Assembly (NCBI GenBank): GCA_003058525.1
Contig: QBVD01000009.1
Location: forward strand, 1 to 38,760
Reading direction: 5' to 3'
Length of the DNA stretch: 38,760 bases
From: a gamma proteobacterium symbiont of Ctena orbiculata
GTDB lineage: Bacteria; Pseudomonadota; Gammaproteobacteria; Chromatiales; Chromatiaceae
Part shown: positions 9,076 to 17,968 of the stretch, piece after piece
Numbering within the stretch: the first letter of the stretch is position 1
How the letters are laid out: each line of letters begins with the position of its first letter
Program-made: the position numbers and the translations under genes
The notes under the pieces: model-generated
Told to the model about the DNA's origin: nothing
The model's input: the letters and a program-made list of their open reading frames with translations, nothing else
Databases searched by the model: none

Positions 9076-10788
9076 ATGCGTACTTCAAACTTCCCTCTAC
9101 ACACCGTCAAGGAGACACCCGCCGATGCCGAGACCGCAAGCCATAAGTTGATGTTGCGTGCCGGTTTGATCCGCAAGTTGGCAGCCGGTCTCTACACCTG
9201 GCTCCCCCTGGGCCTGAGGGTACTGCGCAGGGTGGAGAACATCGTGCGCGAGGAGATGGACCGGGCCGGTGCCCTGGAAGTGCTGATGCCGACAGTGCAG
9301 CCCGCCGAACTATGGCAGGAATCGGGCCGCTGGGAGCAGTACGGCCCCGAGCTGCTGCGCCTGCACGACCGCCATCAGCGGGAGTTTTGCTACGGCCCCA
9401 CCCACGAGGAGATCATCACAGAGCTGGCGCGAAACGAGCTGCGCAGTTACAAACAACTGCCGGTCAACTTCTACCAGATCCAGACCAAATTCCGGGATGA
9501 GATACGCCCCCGCTTCGGCGTCATGCGCGCCCGCGAGTTCCTCATGAAGGACGCCTACTCCTTCCACCTTAACCAGGATTCCCTGCAGCAGACCTACGAG
9601 GTGATGCACCAAACCTACTCCCGCATCTTCAGCCGTTGCGGCCTCGATTTCCGCCCGGTGGCGGCTGATACCGGCAGCATCGGCGGCAGCGGCTCTCATG
9701 AGTTCCACGTGCTGGCCGAATCGGGCGAGGACGCCATCGCCTTCTCCACCATCAGCGACTACGCCGCCAACGTGGAGCTGGCCGAGGCGGTTGCACCGGT
9801 GGGGGAGCGTCCGGCACCCGGCATGGAGATGACCCTGGTCGACACCCCGGACGCCAAGACCATCCAGGAGCTGGTGGCACAGTTCGACCAGCCCATCGAG
9901 AAGACAGTCAAGACCCTGGTAGTAAAAGCATCGGAGGAGATGGATACCGAACTGGTGGCCCTACTGGTGCGTGGCGACCACGACCTGAACGAGATCAAGG
10001 CGGACAAGCTGACCCAGGCGGCCTCCCCATTGCAGTTCGCCGAGGAGGCGGAAATCCGCGCCGCCATCGGTGCCGGCCCCGGCTCCCTCGGTCCGGTCAA
10101 GCTGCCGATTCCCTATATCGTCGACCGCACGGTGGCCAAGATGGCCGACTTCAGCGCCGGTGCCAATCAGGACGGCAAACACTACTTCGGTATCAACTGG
10201 GGCCGCGACCTGCCGGAGCCGACGGAGATTGCCGATCTTCGCAACGTGCGGGAGGGCGATCCCAGCCCCGACGGTCAGGGCATACTCACTATCGCCCGTG
10301 GCATCGAGGTGGGTCACATCTTCCAGCTCGGTAAGAAGTACAGCGACGCCATGAATGCCACCGTTCTCGACGAGAATGGCAAGGCGGTGGTAATGACCAT
10401 GGGCTGCTACGGTATCGGCGTCACCCGCGTGGTGGCGGCCGCCATTGAACAGCACCACGACGACAAGGGTATCGCATGGCCTACCGCCCTGGCCCCCTTC
10501 CAGGTCGCCCTCTGCCCCATGAAGATGGACAAATCCCAGCGGGTACGGGAGACAGTGGAGAAGCTGTACGCCGATCTGCAGGCCGCCGGCATCCAGGTAC
10601 TGCTCGACGACCGCAGCGTGCGTCCCGGTTTTATGTTCGCCGACATGGAGTTGATCGGCATCCCCCACCGCATCGTGGTAGGTGAAAAATCCCTCGACGG
10701 AGGCAAGGTGGAGTACCGGGGACGCCAGGAGAGTGAGAACAGCTTTATTCCCCTCGAGGAGATTGTCGGATTCATCCTTGATCGATGA
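9076..10788 (+). CDS. proS: Prolyl-tRNA synthetase, bacterial type
   Basis: This class II aminoacyl-tRNA synthetase charges tRNA-Pro. Its 570 residues fit the bacterial type with an inserted editing domain. In order: a catalytic core with motif 2 ([26 protein letters not shown], about 136-161, split here by family pattern), the YbaK-like INS editing domain (about 225-405, with the KTLVVKA stretch that removes mischarged Ala), motif 3 ([20 protein letters not shown]) and the C-terminal anticodon-binding domain. The ATG at 9076 matches the family's N-terminus. GC content looks higher than in the flanking accessory genes, as usual for a highly expressed gene. No frameshift was seen. Confidence 0.97.
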   Translation: MRTSNFPLHTVKETPADAETASHKLMLRAGLIRKLAAGLYTWLPLGLRVLRRVENIVREEMDRAGALEVLMPTVQPAELWQESGRWEQYGPELLRLHDRHQREFCYGPTHEEIITELARNELRSYKQLPVNFYQIQTKFRDEIRPRFGVMRAREFLMKDAYSFHLNQDSLQQTYEVMHQTYSRIFSRCGLDFRPVAADTGSIGGSGSHEFHVLAESGEDAIAFSTISDYAANVELAEAVAPVGERPAPGMEMTLVDTPDAKTIQELVAQFDQPIEKTVKTLVVKASEEMDTELVALLVRGDHDLNEIKADKLTQAASPLQFAEEAEIRAAIGAGPGSLGPVKLPIPYIVDRTVAKMADFSAGANQDGKHYFGINWGRDLPEPTEIADLRNVREGDPSPDGQGILTIARGIEVGHIFQLGKKYSDAMNATVLDENGKAVVMTMGCYGIGVTRVVAAAIEQHHDDKGIAWPTALAPFQVALCPMKMDKSQRVRETVEKLYADLQAAGIQVLLDDRSVRPGFMFADMELIGIPHRIVVGEKSLDGGKVEYRGRQESENSFIPLEEIVGFILDR

Positions 10789-11171
10789 GATATAAATCAA
10801 CCCACGAATGGACACCGATCACCGCAATCAAACAACAAAAGCCAAAGTACGGGGAAAAATTATTTAGCGTGCAGTTTATAGATCAATAGGATTGGCACTT
10901 AACTTCGGTTAGAGGTCTGGATCCTTTGATACGCGCTGCCAGCTATCCATTGAAGGTTTTTCAGAACAGGCGGAGACTCGGTGAACCTGAATATGGGATA
11001 ACATTTGCGTTCATTGGCGGTGATCGGCGTCCATTAGCGGTTTTGCGGAGTAATAACTATAGGACTACCGCAAAGAACAGGGACGGGGATTTGACAGCTT
11101 ACCGCTGAAGCGGGGAAACTATGCCGCTTTTATACCCGCACCGGGCGATTTCACAGAGAGGCAGAACCAAG
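10789..11171. other. Intergenic region between proS and fabA with an inverted repeat pair
   Basis: This 383-base gap carries two nearly identical sequences in opposite orientation (10807-10825 and 11017-11035). The only open frame over 50 codons, 10926-11108, overlaps the right copy and has no recognisable homology, so I treat it as chance. A promoter for fabA must lie here but no convincing hexamer pair was found. Confidence 0.5.
10807..11035. repeat. Imperfect inverted repeat pair upstream of fabA
   Basis: AATGGACACCGATCACCGC at 10807-10825 matches the reverse complement of 11017-11035 at 18 of 19 positions. The arms enclose about 190 bases with no gene. The right arm is followed by a partial second copy (CCATTAGCGG after CATTGGCGG), so this may be a decayed miniature element or a dispersed intergenic repeat. 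Confidence 0.55.
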
Positions 11172-11687
11172 ATGACCAGACAAAACGCTTACAACCGCGA
11201 TGAGCTGTTGAGTTGCGGCCATGGTGATATGTTTGGTCCAGGCAATGCTCAGCTGCCGACACCCAATATGTTGATGATGGACCGTATCATCAAAATCACG
11301 GATGACGGCGGGAAATTCAACAAGGGCGAGATCCTGGCCGAACTCGATATCCAACCCGATCTGTGGTTCTTCGATTGCCATTTTCCCGGTGATCCGGTGA
11401 TGCCGGGCTGCCTCGGACTCGATGCCATGTGGCAGATGGTGGGCTTCTTTCTCGCCTGGATTGGTAATCCGGGACACGGTCGGGCGCTCGGCGTCGGTGA
11501 AGTGAAGTTTACCGGCCAGGTGTTGCCCACTGCCAAGCAGGTTACCTACCACATCAACATCAAGCGGGTGATAGCCCGTAAGCTGGTTTTGGGTGTGGCC
11601 GACGGGGTGATGAAGGTCGATGGCCGTGAGATCTATTCCGCGAAGGACCTGCGTGTCGGTCTCTTCACTTCCACCGACAATTTCTGA
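11172..11687 (+). CDS. fabA: 3-hydroxydecanoyl-ACP dehydratase/isomerase
   Basis: FabA dehydrates 3-hydroxyacyl-ACP and isomerises trans-2-decenoyl-ACP to the cis-3 form, the branch point for unsaturated fatty acids. From ATG 11172, which follows GAGAGGCAG, the protein has 171 residues, close to E. coli FabA. The catalytic pair falls at the canonical positions: His70 in [13 protein letters not shown] and Asp84 in LGLD. An upstream in-frame start at 11121 would add 17 unlikely residues. fabB, the usual neighbour, is not in this window; a transporter gene follows after 12 bases instead. Confidence 0.96.
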   Translation: MTRQNAYNRDELLSCGHGDMFGPGNAQLPTPNMLMMDRIIKITDDGGKFNKGEILAELDIQPDLWFFDCHFPGDPVMPGCLGLDAMWQMVGFFLAWIGNPGHGRALGVGEVKFTGQVLPTAKQVTYHINIKRVIARKLVLGVADGVMKVDGREIYSAKDLRVGLFTSTDNF

Positions 11688-11699
11688 TCCTTCCGGCCG

Positions 11700-12944
11700 A
11701 TGGCCATGTTGCAGGGATTGACCGGTCTGTTCCTCATCCCCCTGCTGGCCTGGTTGATCAGTGAAAACAGACAGGCCTTCGATTGGCGCGTGCCGGTTGC
11801 CGGACTGATCCTTCAGCTGATTCTCGCACTGCTGTTGCTGAAACTCTCCCTGTTCCAGGCACTGTTTATCCAACTCAATCAGATATTGCTGGCACTGCAG
11901 CAGGCGACAGAAGCGGGTACCGGCTTCGTGTTCGGTTATCTGGGTGGTGCCGAATCCCCTTTTCTGGCGAGCGATGGCGGTAGCAGCTTCGTTCTCGCTT
12001 TTCGCGCCCTCCCGCTGGTGTTGGTGATCAGCGCCCTCTCAGCCCTGCTCTTTTACTGGCGGATACTTCCGCTGGTAGTGAGATTCTTCTCATGGCTGCT
12101 GCAGAAGAGCCTGGGTATCAGAGGCGCCCTGGGCCTGGGCGCGGCAGCCAATGTGTTTGTCGGCATGGTTGAATCGCCCCTGTTGATCCGCCCCTACCTG
12201 AGCAAACTCACACGCAGCGAACTCTTCAGCCTGATGACCCTCGGTATGGCAACCATCGCCGGCACCGTGCTGGTACTCTACGCCAGCCTCCTCGAGGGCG
12301 TAATAGACAATCCCGTCGGGCATCTGCTGACCGCCTCGTTGATCTCCGCACCCGCAGCCGTCATGATCTCCCGGCTGATGGTGCCCGAAACCCAGCCCGG
12401 CACGGCTGGTGAGCTGCTCGACATGCAGCCGTTCAGCAGCGGTATGGAGGCGATCACCAATGGAACCATCGAGGGATTGAAACTGCTGGCCAACATTGTC
12501 GCCTTGCTGATTGTCTTGGTCGCTCTGGTCAGCCTTCTCAACCAGATGCTTGACTTGCTGCCGGATATCGCAGGGGAGCCACTGAGCCTGCAACGCCTCC
12601 TGGGCTGGCTGATGGCCCCGTTGGCATGGCTCATGGGCATCCCCTGGTCGGAGGCGATCACCGCCGGTTCACTGCTGGGTACCAAAACAGTCCTCAATGA
12701 ACTCTTGGCCTATATTGATCTTATCCGCTTACCGGCGGACGCCTTGAGTGAGCGCAGCCGCCTGATTCTCATCTACGCCCTTTGCGGATTCGCCAATTTC
12801 GGCAGCTTGGGTATCATGCTCGGTGGACTGGGGTCGATGGTACCGGAACGTCGCAGCGAGATTGTTGCTTTGGGCATCAAGTCGATTGTCGCCGGCACAC
12901 TGGCTACCCTTCTCACCGGTACGGTGGTCGGTCTGATATGGTGA
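11700..12944 (+). CDS. CNT-family (NupC-like) transporter with altered binding motif
   Basis: This 414-residue polytopic membrane protein has the architecture of concentrative nucleoside transporters: an N-terminal helix pair, a gate domain (about 100-200) and a C-terminal transport domain (about 205-414). Signatures include NVFVGMVESPLLIRPYL (151-167), the LMTLGMATIAGTVLVLYA helix, TVLNELLAY (330-338) and CGFANFGSLGIMLGG. The family would predict Na+- or H+-coupled uptake. The hairpin motif usually written GQTE reads GMVE at 155-158, so the Gln and Thr that contact the nucleobase in studied CNTs are replaced by hydrophobic residues, while the Glu, Asn333 and Glu334 remain. The substrate may therefore differ. 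It begins 12 bases after fabA and may be co-transcribed. Confidence 0.8.
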   Translation: MAMLQGLTGLFLIPLLAWLISENRQAFDWRVPVAGLILQLILALLLLKLSLFQALFIQLNQILLALQQATEAGTGFVFGYLGGAESPFLASDGGSSFVLAFRALPLVLVISALSALLFYWRILPLVVRFFSWLLQKSLGIRGALGLGAAANVFVGMVESPLLIRPYLSKLTRSELFSLMTLGMATIAGTVLVLYASLLEGVIDNPVGHLLTASLISAPAAVMISRLMVPETQPGTAGELLDMQPFSSGMEAITNGTIEGLKLLANIVALLIVLVALVSLLNQMLDLLPDIAGEPLSLQRLLGWLMAPLAWLMGIPWSEAITAGSLLGTKTVLNELLAYIDLIRLPADALSERSRLILIYALCGFANFGSLGIMLGGLGSMVPERRSEIVALGIKSIVAGTLATLLTGTVVGLIW

Positions 12945-13018
12945 ATGAAAGAAGTTCTGATTCTTCAGGACGTGTGTATGCTTGCAACAACCGAGTGAAA
13001 TAACCCGGAACTTATTTG

Positions 13019-14986
13019 ATGAAAAGCCTTTGGAATGACGTCGAAGCAGCAGCCTGCGAGAGTGAACTGGATCTACGTGTCTACAGCTCCCGCCTGCTCG
13101 GTGCAGATCCATCGCTGGTATTGCATGGGGGCGGCAACACATCGGTAAAAATCAGCGAACCAAACCTGTTCGGTGAGCAGCAGGAGGTCCTCTACGTCAA
13201 GGGTAGTGGCTGGGACCTGGCAACAATCGAAAGTGAAGGTTTCACCCCCGTCCGCATGGACCATCTGCTGCGACTGGCTCAGCTCGAGTCACTCAGTGAC
13301 AGCGAAATGATCAACCAGTTGAAAACCCAGCAAACCCTGGCCGCCGCGCCAACGGCGTCGGTAGAGGCGATCCTGCATGCGGTTCTCCCCTTTAAATATG
13401 TGGATCATACCCATGCAGATGCCATCGTAACACTGACAAACACGCCGCAAGGAGAGCGGATCATTCGTGAACTCTACGGCGACCGGGTGGTGGTCATTCC
13501 CTATGTAATGCCGGGTTTTGATCTGGCGAAATCTGTGGCGACACTGTTTCCGTGCAATGCCCATCAGGATACCATCGGCATGGTGTTGATGAACCATGGC
13601 CTGTTTACCTTTGGCGACACTGCGCAACTGTGCTATGAACGCATGATCCAGCTGGTTGACGAAGCCGAGCGCCATATACAGCAATCCGGGGCCTGGGAAC
13701 TCCCTCAGCAATGCACAGAACATGAAATTAAGCCTCAGCTGCTGGCGGACCTGCGCAAGGAGATCTCCGATGTTGCAGGCTATCCGGTTATCCTGCAGAG
13801 TCATCGGGAGCATGCTGAGCTTGCATTCTGCCAACGCCAAGACCTTGCAAAAATCTCCCAGCGTGGACCGGCCACACCCGACCATGTCATCCGCACCAAA
13901 CAGCTGCCCATGCTGGGCCGTGATGTCATCGAATACGTCGCAGACTATCAACGCTACTTTGAACATCACGCCCCTTCCTCCAGAACCCCTGTGGAGATGC
14001 TGGATCCGGCCCCCAGAGTCATACTCGATCCGGAACTCGGCATGCTCTGTGTCGGCAAAAACAGCCGTGACGCAGGCATCGTGGCCGATATCTACCAGCA
14101 CACCATGGCAATCATCCAGCGGGCCGAGCTGCTGGGCGGCTGGCAGGCCCTGCAGACTCAGGCCATCTTCGATGTGGAGTACTGGGAACTCGAGCAGGCA
14201 AAACTGCTTAAAAACAGTCAGTCTCCCCCTTTCCAGGGGGAGGTGGCTTTAATCACCGGTGCTGCCTCGGGAATCGGCAGGGCCTGCGTCGATTCGATGC
14301 TGCAACGTGGCGCCACAGTCGTCGGATTGGATAAAACACCGGATATCGTCGATCAACAGACACATGCGGATTTCCTTGGCCTGCACTGTGATATCAGCGA
14401 CATCGACAGCGTAAAAGCGGCTCTGGAACAGGCAGTAATACGTTTTGGGGGTGTCGATATACTGGTTCTGAACGCCGGTATCTTCCCAGGTGGCTGCCCT
14501 GTATCGGAACTGGAGGATGACCAGTGGCGTCAGGTCATGGGCATCAATCTGGATGCAAACCTGAGCCTGCTGCGGACCTGCCATCCCTATCTGAAACGTG
14601 CACCCCACGGCGGCAGGATCGTCGTCATCGGATCGAAAAACGTACCCGCACCTGGCCAGGGAGCAGCCGCCTATTCCGCATCCAAGGCCGCGCTGACACA
14701 GTTGGCAAGGGTGGTTGCACTGGAGTGGGCGAGTGATGCCATTCGCATCAATACACTCCATCCCGATGCCGTTTTCGACACCGGCATCTGGACAGAAGAG
14801 GTCCTGGCCGCCAGGGCAAGTCACTATGGAATCAGCATCGCCGACTATAAAAAACGCAATCTGATGAAGTGTGAAATCAGCAGTAAAGATGTGGCAGAAC
14901 TGGCATCGGAGCTTTGTGATCAGCGATTCAGCAAGACCACTGGCGCACAGATACCGGTGGATGGCGGCAATGACCGGGTGATTTAG
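13019..14986 (+). CDS. Fused class II aldolase / short-chain dehydrogenase
   Basis: Residues about 15-260 form a class II aldolase/adducin-like domain with HGGGNTS (36-42) and a HTHADAIV metal-binding segment; later histidines (MNHGLFTFGD) complete the usual zinc site. Residues about 407-655 form a Rossmann short-chain dehydrogenase with TGAASGIG (413-420), an LNAG strand and the catalytic YSASK (Tyr552, Lys556). The architecture is that of bifunctional proteins such as RhaE/YuxG (rhamnulose-1-phosphate aldolase plus lactaldehyde dehydrogenase). No rhamnose or fucose genes are nearby, so the sugar substrate is unknown. ATG 13019 is preferred over the TTG at 13016. A hairpin without T-tract follows at 14989-15008. 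Confidence 0.88.
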   Translation: MKSLWNDVEAAACESELDLRVYSSRLLGADPSLVLHGGGNTSVKISEPNLFGEQQEVLYVKGSGWDLATIESEGFTPVRMDHLLRLAQLESLSDSEMINQLKTQQTLAAAPTASVEAILHAVLPFKYVDHTHADAIVTLTNTPQGERIIRELYGDRVVVIPYVMPGFDLAKSVATLFPCNAHQDTIGMVLMNHGLFTFGDTAQLCYERMIQLVDEAERHIQQSGAWELPQQCTEHEIKPQLLADLRKEISDVAGYPVILQSHREHAELAFCQRQDLAKISQRGPATPDHVIRTKQLPMLGRDVIEYVADYQRYFEHHAPSSRTPVEMLDPAPRVILDPELGMLCVGKNSRDAGIVADIYQHTMAIIQRAELLGGWQALQTQAIFDVEYWELEQAKLLKNSQSPPFQGEVALITGAASGIGRACVDSMLQRGATVVGLDKTPDIVDQQTHADFLGLHCDISDIDSVKAALEQAVIRFGGVDILVLNAGIFPGGCPVSELEDDQWRQVMGINLDANLSLLRTCHPYLKRAPHGGRIVVIGSKNVPAPGQGAAAYSASKAALTQLARVVALEWASDAIRINTLHPDAVFDTGIWTEEVLAARASHYGISIADYKKRNLMKCEISSKDVAELASELCDQRFSKTTGAQIPVDGGNDRVI

Positions 14987-14988
14987 AC

Positions 14989-15008
14989 GCCAGCTATCGC
15001 ACGCTGGC
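14989..15008. terminator. Hairpin after the aldolase/dehydrogenase gene
   Basis: GCCAGC (14989-14994) pairs with GCTGGC (15003-15008) around an eight-base loop, starting three bases after the stop. There is no T-tract; it lies between convergent genes. Confidence 0.4.
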
Positions 15009-15059
15009 ACCAGGCATAGAGCCTTGACCGCCGGAGAGATAAAGAGGGAGTATCAGCAG

Positions 15060-16010
15060 TCAGCCGACAGCCAGCTGGGCAGGTTCCGATACCAGATTCA
15101 CTCCATGCAACTGGCAGGTGCGAATCGATTCCCAAAGCAGGTTTACCGCCTGTGGGCGAGGAAAGCTTTTCCGCCAGGCCAGACCAATACGGCGCTGAGG
15201 CGACTTCACCGCCAGATGCCTGGTGGTAAGCAGGTCCCAGCGCAGATATTCGGTTCCAATCGCCGTATCGGGTAGTACTGTGATGCCGATTCCGCTGGCC
15301 ACCATATAGCGAATCGTTTCCAATGAGCCCCCCTCCAGATTCTCCTGCTGGTTGGCATCACCGTTGCCTTTATTCACACAGCCCGGACAGATCTGCTTAA
15401 CCTGCTCGCGAAAACAGTGGCCTTCACCGAGCAGTAGAACATTCTCCTCCTGAAGTTGCTGTATGGTGATTGTTTCAAACTCGGTCAGCGGATGCTTCAT
15501 GGGCAACAGTACGGAAAAGGATTCATCATAGAGTGGGCGGGTAACAATCCCTGGTTCGTCATAGGGGAATGAGATAAGGATCACATCCAAATCCCCCTGC
15601 TTCAACTGTTCTGTCAGTACGGCAGTGTAGTTTTCCCTGATCACCAGGGGCATATCACTTGCCAGTTGTTTAAGTTGCGGTACCAAATGAGGAAACAGAT
15701 AGGGCCCTACCGTGTAGATGGCTCCCACCCGCAGAGGACCCACCAGTTGGTCCACACTCTGGCTGGCGAGTTGGCGTATCATGCCGGCCTCCTCCAACAC
15801 CCGCTGAGCCTGGGTCACGATGCGTTCACCCGCCGCTGTCAGACTCACCTCCCCCTGACCACGTTCAAAAAGCCCAACACCCAGCTCCTCCTCCAGTTTT
15901 TTCACTGCCACACTGAGGGTCGGCTGGCTAACGTAACAGGCCTCTGCAGCATGTCCAAAGTGGCGTTTCTGCGCCACTGCCACGATGTATCGGAGTTCGT
16001 TAAGTGTCAT
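15060..16010 (-). CDS. oxyR: Hydrogen peroxide-sensing LysR regulator OxyR
   Basis: The protein has an N-terminal LysR helix-turn-helix (about residues 3-62, TLNELRYIVAVAQKRHFGHAA) and a substrate-binding-like regulatory domain. Two cysteines, Cys199 in GEGHC and Cys208 in KQIC, fall exactly at the E. coli OxyR positions that form the peroxide-induced disulfide. It should activate antioxidant genes when oxidised; no catalase or peroxiredoxin gene is in the window, so targets lie elsewhere. It is divergent from cpdA across about 230 bases and convergent with the aldolase/dehydrogenase gene. The region around residues 208-224 has an extra Cys (CPGC) and an Asn/Gly-rich stretch. Confidence 0.93.
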   Translation of the reverse strand: MTLNELRYIVAVAQKRHFGHAAEACYVSQPTLSVAVKKLEEELGVGLFERGQGEVSLTAAGERIVTQAQRVLEEAGMIRQLASQSVDQLVGPLRVGAIYTVGPYLFPHLVPQLKQLASDMPLVIRENYTAVLTEQLKQGDLDVILISFPYDEPGIVTRPLYDESFSVLLPMKHPLTEFETITIQQLQEENVLLLGEGHCFREQVKQICPGCVNKGNGDANQQENLEGGSLETIRYMVASGIGITVLPDTAIGTEYLRWDLLTTRHLAVKSPQRRIGLAWRKSFPRPQAVNLLWESIRTCQLHGVNLVSEPAQLAVG

Positions 16011-16137
16011 AACCTATAGTGTAGCCGCTAAGATAGAAAAAACTAATTGGCTTAAAAAATGTTAACCCCTCAACAGAAATCGAAGGAGAATATGGAATAA
16101 TCCCTAAGCATAGGGCAAAGAAGTAAAAAAGTGGTTT

Positions 16138-16167
16138 TTGCTTTAGCAAATCCTGTTCTAATATTAT
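16138..16167 (+). promoter_or_regulatory. Possible promoter for cpdA
   Basis: TTGCTT (16138-16143) and TATTAT (16162-16167) are separated by 18 bases; TAATAT at 16159-16164 is an alternative -10. A start near 16174 would exclude the upstream GTG at 16131 as the cpdA start and supports the later codons. Confidence 0.45.
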
Positions 16168-16247
16168 GGCAATATGACAAGGGTCCTGATGGGGCGTGGA
16201 GAGATAAATTGCTCGTCAGACTAAAAAACAGAAAAGCGAACCGTTCT

Positions 16248-17087
16248 ATGGGCAGCAGTCCTGACAATCAGCCGCCAAATTTCAAGCAGCTCCCCGCTGA
16301 CAGTCTCAACCTGCTGCAACTGACGGACAGTCACCTCTATGCCGACCCTTCGCGCTGCCTTTTGGGAATCAATACTTTAGAAACATTTGACCATGTGCTT
16401 GCCCAGGCACTGCAGGAAACCGGCAATCCGGATTTCATCCTGGCCACTGGCGATCTGGTGCATGATGCCTCTGACTCAGGCTATAAACGGCTGCTGGGCA
16501 GATTACAGCTGACCGAAATCCCCACATACTGCCTGCCCGGGAACCACGATATACCGGGCAAGATGAAACAGATCCTGAATCAGGACAATGTACACTGTAT
16601 TCCGAGTGTGCAGGCGAAAGGCTGGTCCTTGATATTCCTCGATTCGACCATAGCCAATAGTGACAGCGGCCGTATCGATGAGAATCAACTGGAACTACTG
16701 GGAGTGCTGTTGCGGGCCCATGCCGACAAACACACCATGATCTGCCTGCATCACCATCCGGTTCCTGTCGGCAGTCGCTGGATGGATACCATGGTGCTGG
16801 AGAACCCGGATGCCTTCTTCAAATTGATCGATGCCAATCCGCAGGTCCAGGCGGTCCTCTGCGGACATATCCATCAGGCATTCGACACCGAATACCGAGG
16901 TGTACGCCTGATGGGTTCACCCTCGACCTGCGTGCAGTTCATTCCCAGGGTCGACGATTTCGCCATCGACGCCATTCCGCCAGGCTACAGATGGATGAGC
17001 CTGCAACCCGACGGCACTATCCGGACGGGTCTCAACTCACTGCCGAAAATCCCATCGGGACTCGATCTCGCTTCCATGGGGTATTGA
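16248..17087 (+). CDS. cpdA: CpdA-type cyclic nucleotide phosphodiesterase
   Basis: This is a class III (metallophosphoesterase) phosphodiesterase, predicted to hydrolyse 3',5'-cAMP in the cytosol. All metal-binding blocks are visible: the Asp-x-His pair in LLQLTDSHLY, GDLVHD, GNHD, a run of histidines in CLHHHPVP, and GHIHQ. From ATG 16248 it has 279 residues, near the family's usual length; TTG 16209, with GGAGAG upstream, is a reasonable alternative that adds 13 residues. In enterobacteria cpdA is linked to nudF and parE, but not here. Family members can also act on other phosphodiesters, so the substrate is inferred from similarity. Confidence 0.88.
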   Translation: MGSSPDNQPPNFKQLPADSLNLLQLTDSHLYADPSRCLLGINTLETFDHVLAQALQETGNPDFILATGDLVHDASDSGYKRLLGRLQLTEIPTYCLPGNHDIPGKMKQILNQDNVHCIPSVQAKGWSLIFLDSTIANSDSGRIDENQLELLGVLLRAHADKHTMICLHHHPVPVGSRWMDTMVLENPDAFFKLIDANPQVQAVLCGHIHQAFDTEYRGVRLMGSPSTCVQFIPRVDDFAIDAIPPGYRWMSLQPDGTIRTGLNSLPKIPSGLDLASMGY

Positions 17088-17114
17088 TCAGCGGCCAGCG
17101 GAAGTATAAACAGT

Positions 17115-17825
17115 TCAGTCCAAGACAACTTCTACGGATGATGTTACCCGCATACTGTTCTCGCCGTGCTCGATTCGCAGCGCCAGGGTCTCCACACCAA
17201 ATTTGCGGACGACCCGGCGCAGCGTCTCTCCATAGTCGGGGTCGATCTCATCGGCAGGTTTAAAGTAGTCGCCCTCCGGACGATTCAGCGCATAGACCAT
17301 GATCCCCCTGTATCCTTGCCGACAGGCCTCGGCAAGCTGTTCCAGGTGTTTGCGGCCACGTAGTGTCACTGCATCGGGGAAACTCAATGCGGTTCCCTGC
17401 CACAGGGTCACGTTCTTGACCTCCACCCAGGCGTTGGCACGGTCACCCTCGGCAAGGTAGAGATCGAACCTCGATTTCTCATCCTTATGCCTGAATACGA
17501 CTTCTCGACGTACGGAACGGTAACCGCACAGATCATCCGCCCGCCCCTCCCTGATCGCCTCCTCGACGACCGGGTTGGTGCGACCGGTATGTACACCAAC
17601 CCAGCCTTGCCCCATATCCACTCTCTCCAGTGTCCACGCCAACTTCCGTTTTGGATTGTCGCTGTGACTGATCTGCACCGACGCACCGGGTTGCCAGCAA
17701 CCGAGCATGCTGCCGGTATTCGGACAGTGTGCGGTCACGACCTGGCCTTCAGGCAATTCTATATCCGCGAGAAACCGCTTATAGCGCCTGAGGATTCTTC
17801 CATTGGTAAGCGGTGGTAGTTGCAT
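17115..17825 (-). CDS. sfsA: SfsA family DNA/RNA-binding protein
   Basis: The 236 residues match SfsA, with an N-terminal OB-like part (about 1-85, containing RRYKRFLADIELPEGQVVTAHCPNTGSM) and a C-terminal restriction endonuclease-like fold (about 90-225) with the FPDAVT, KHLEQL and YALNRPEGDYFKPADEIDPDYG segments characteristic of the family. SfsA was named as a regulator of maltose gene expression in E. coli; its biochemical role is poorly established. It is convergent with cpdA, with only 27 bases between the stops, and divergent from the secreted proline-rich gene. The start ATG at 17825 lacks a clear ribosome binding site. Confidence 0.94.
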   Translation of the reverse strand: MQLPPLTNGRILRRYKRFLADIELPEGQVVTAHCPNTGSMLGCWQPGASVQISHSDNPKRKLAWTLERVDMGQGWVGVHTGRTNPVVEEAIREGRADDLCGYRSVRREVVFRHKDEKSRFDLYLAEGDRANAWVEVKNVTLWQGTALSFPDAVTLRGRKHLEQLAEACRQGYRGIMVYALNRPEGDYFKPADEIDPDYGETLRRVVRKFGVETLALRIEHGENSMRVTSSVEVVLD

Positions 17826-17968
17826 AGTGATCGTGTATTATTTCATTATTACGATTTTATGGTAGTTGATAACGTAAATGCTTCTTCCAATAAACACATA
17901 TTACATAACTAAAATTCGTAGTTTCAGAACTAACGAATCAAACGACCCATGCAGCGAGGGAGCTGAAA

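Noticed and set aside
9310-10815. Long open frames on the minus strand within proS
   Set aside because: They are shadows of a GC-rich coding gene; proS on the plus strand explains the region completely.
10926-11108. 60-codon open frame upstream of fabA
   Set aside because: No recognisable protein pattern; it overlaps the repeat arm and has no ribosome binding site.
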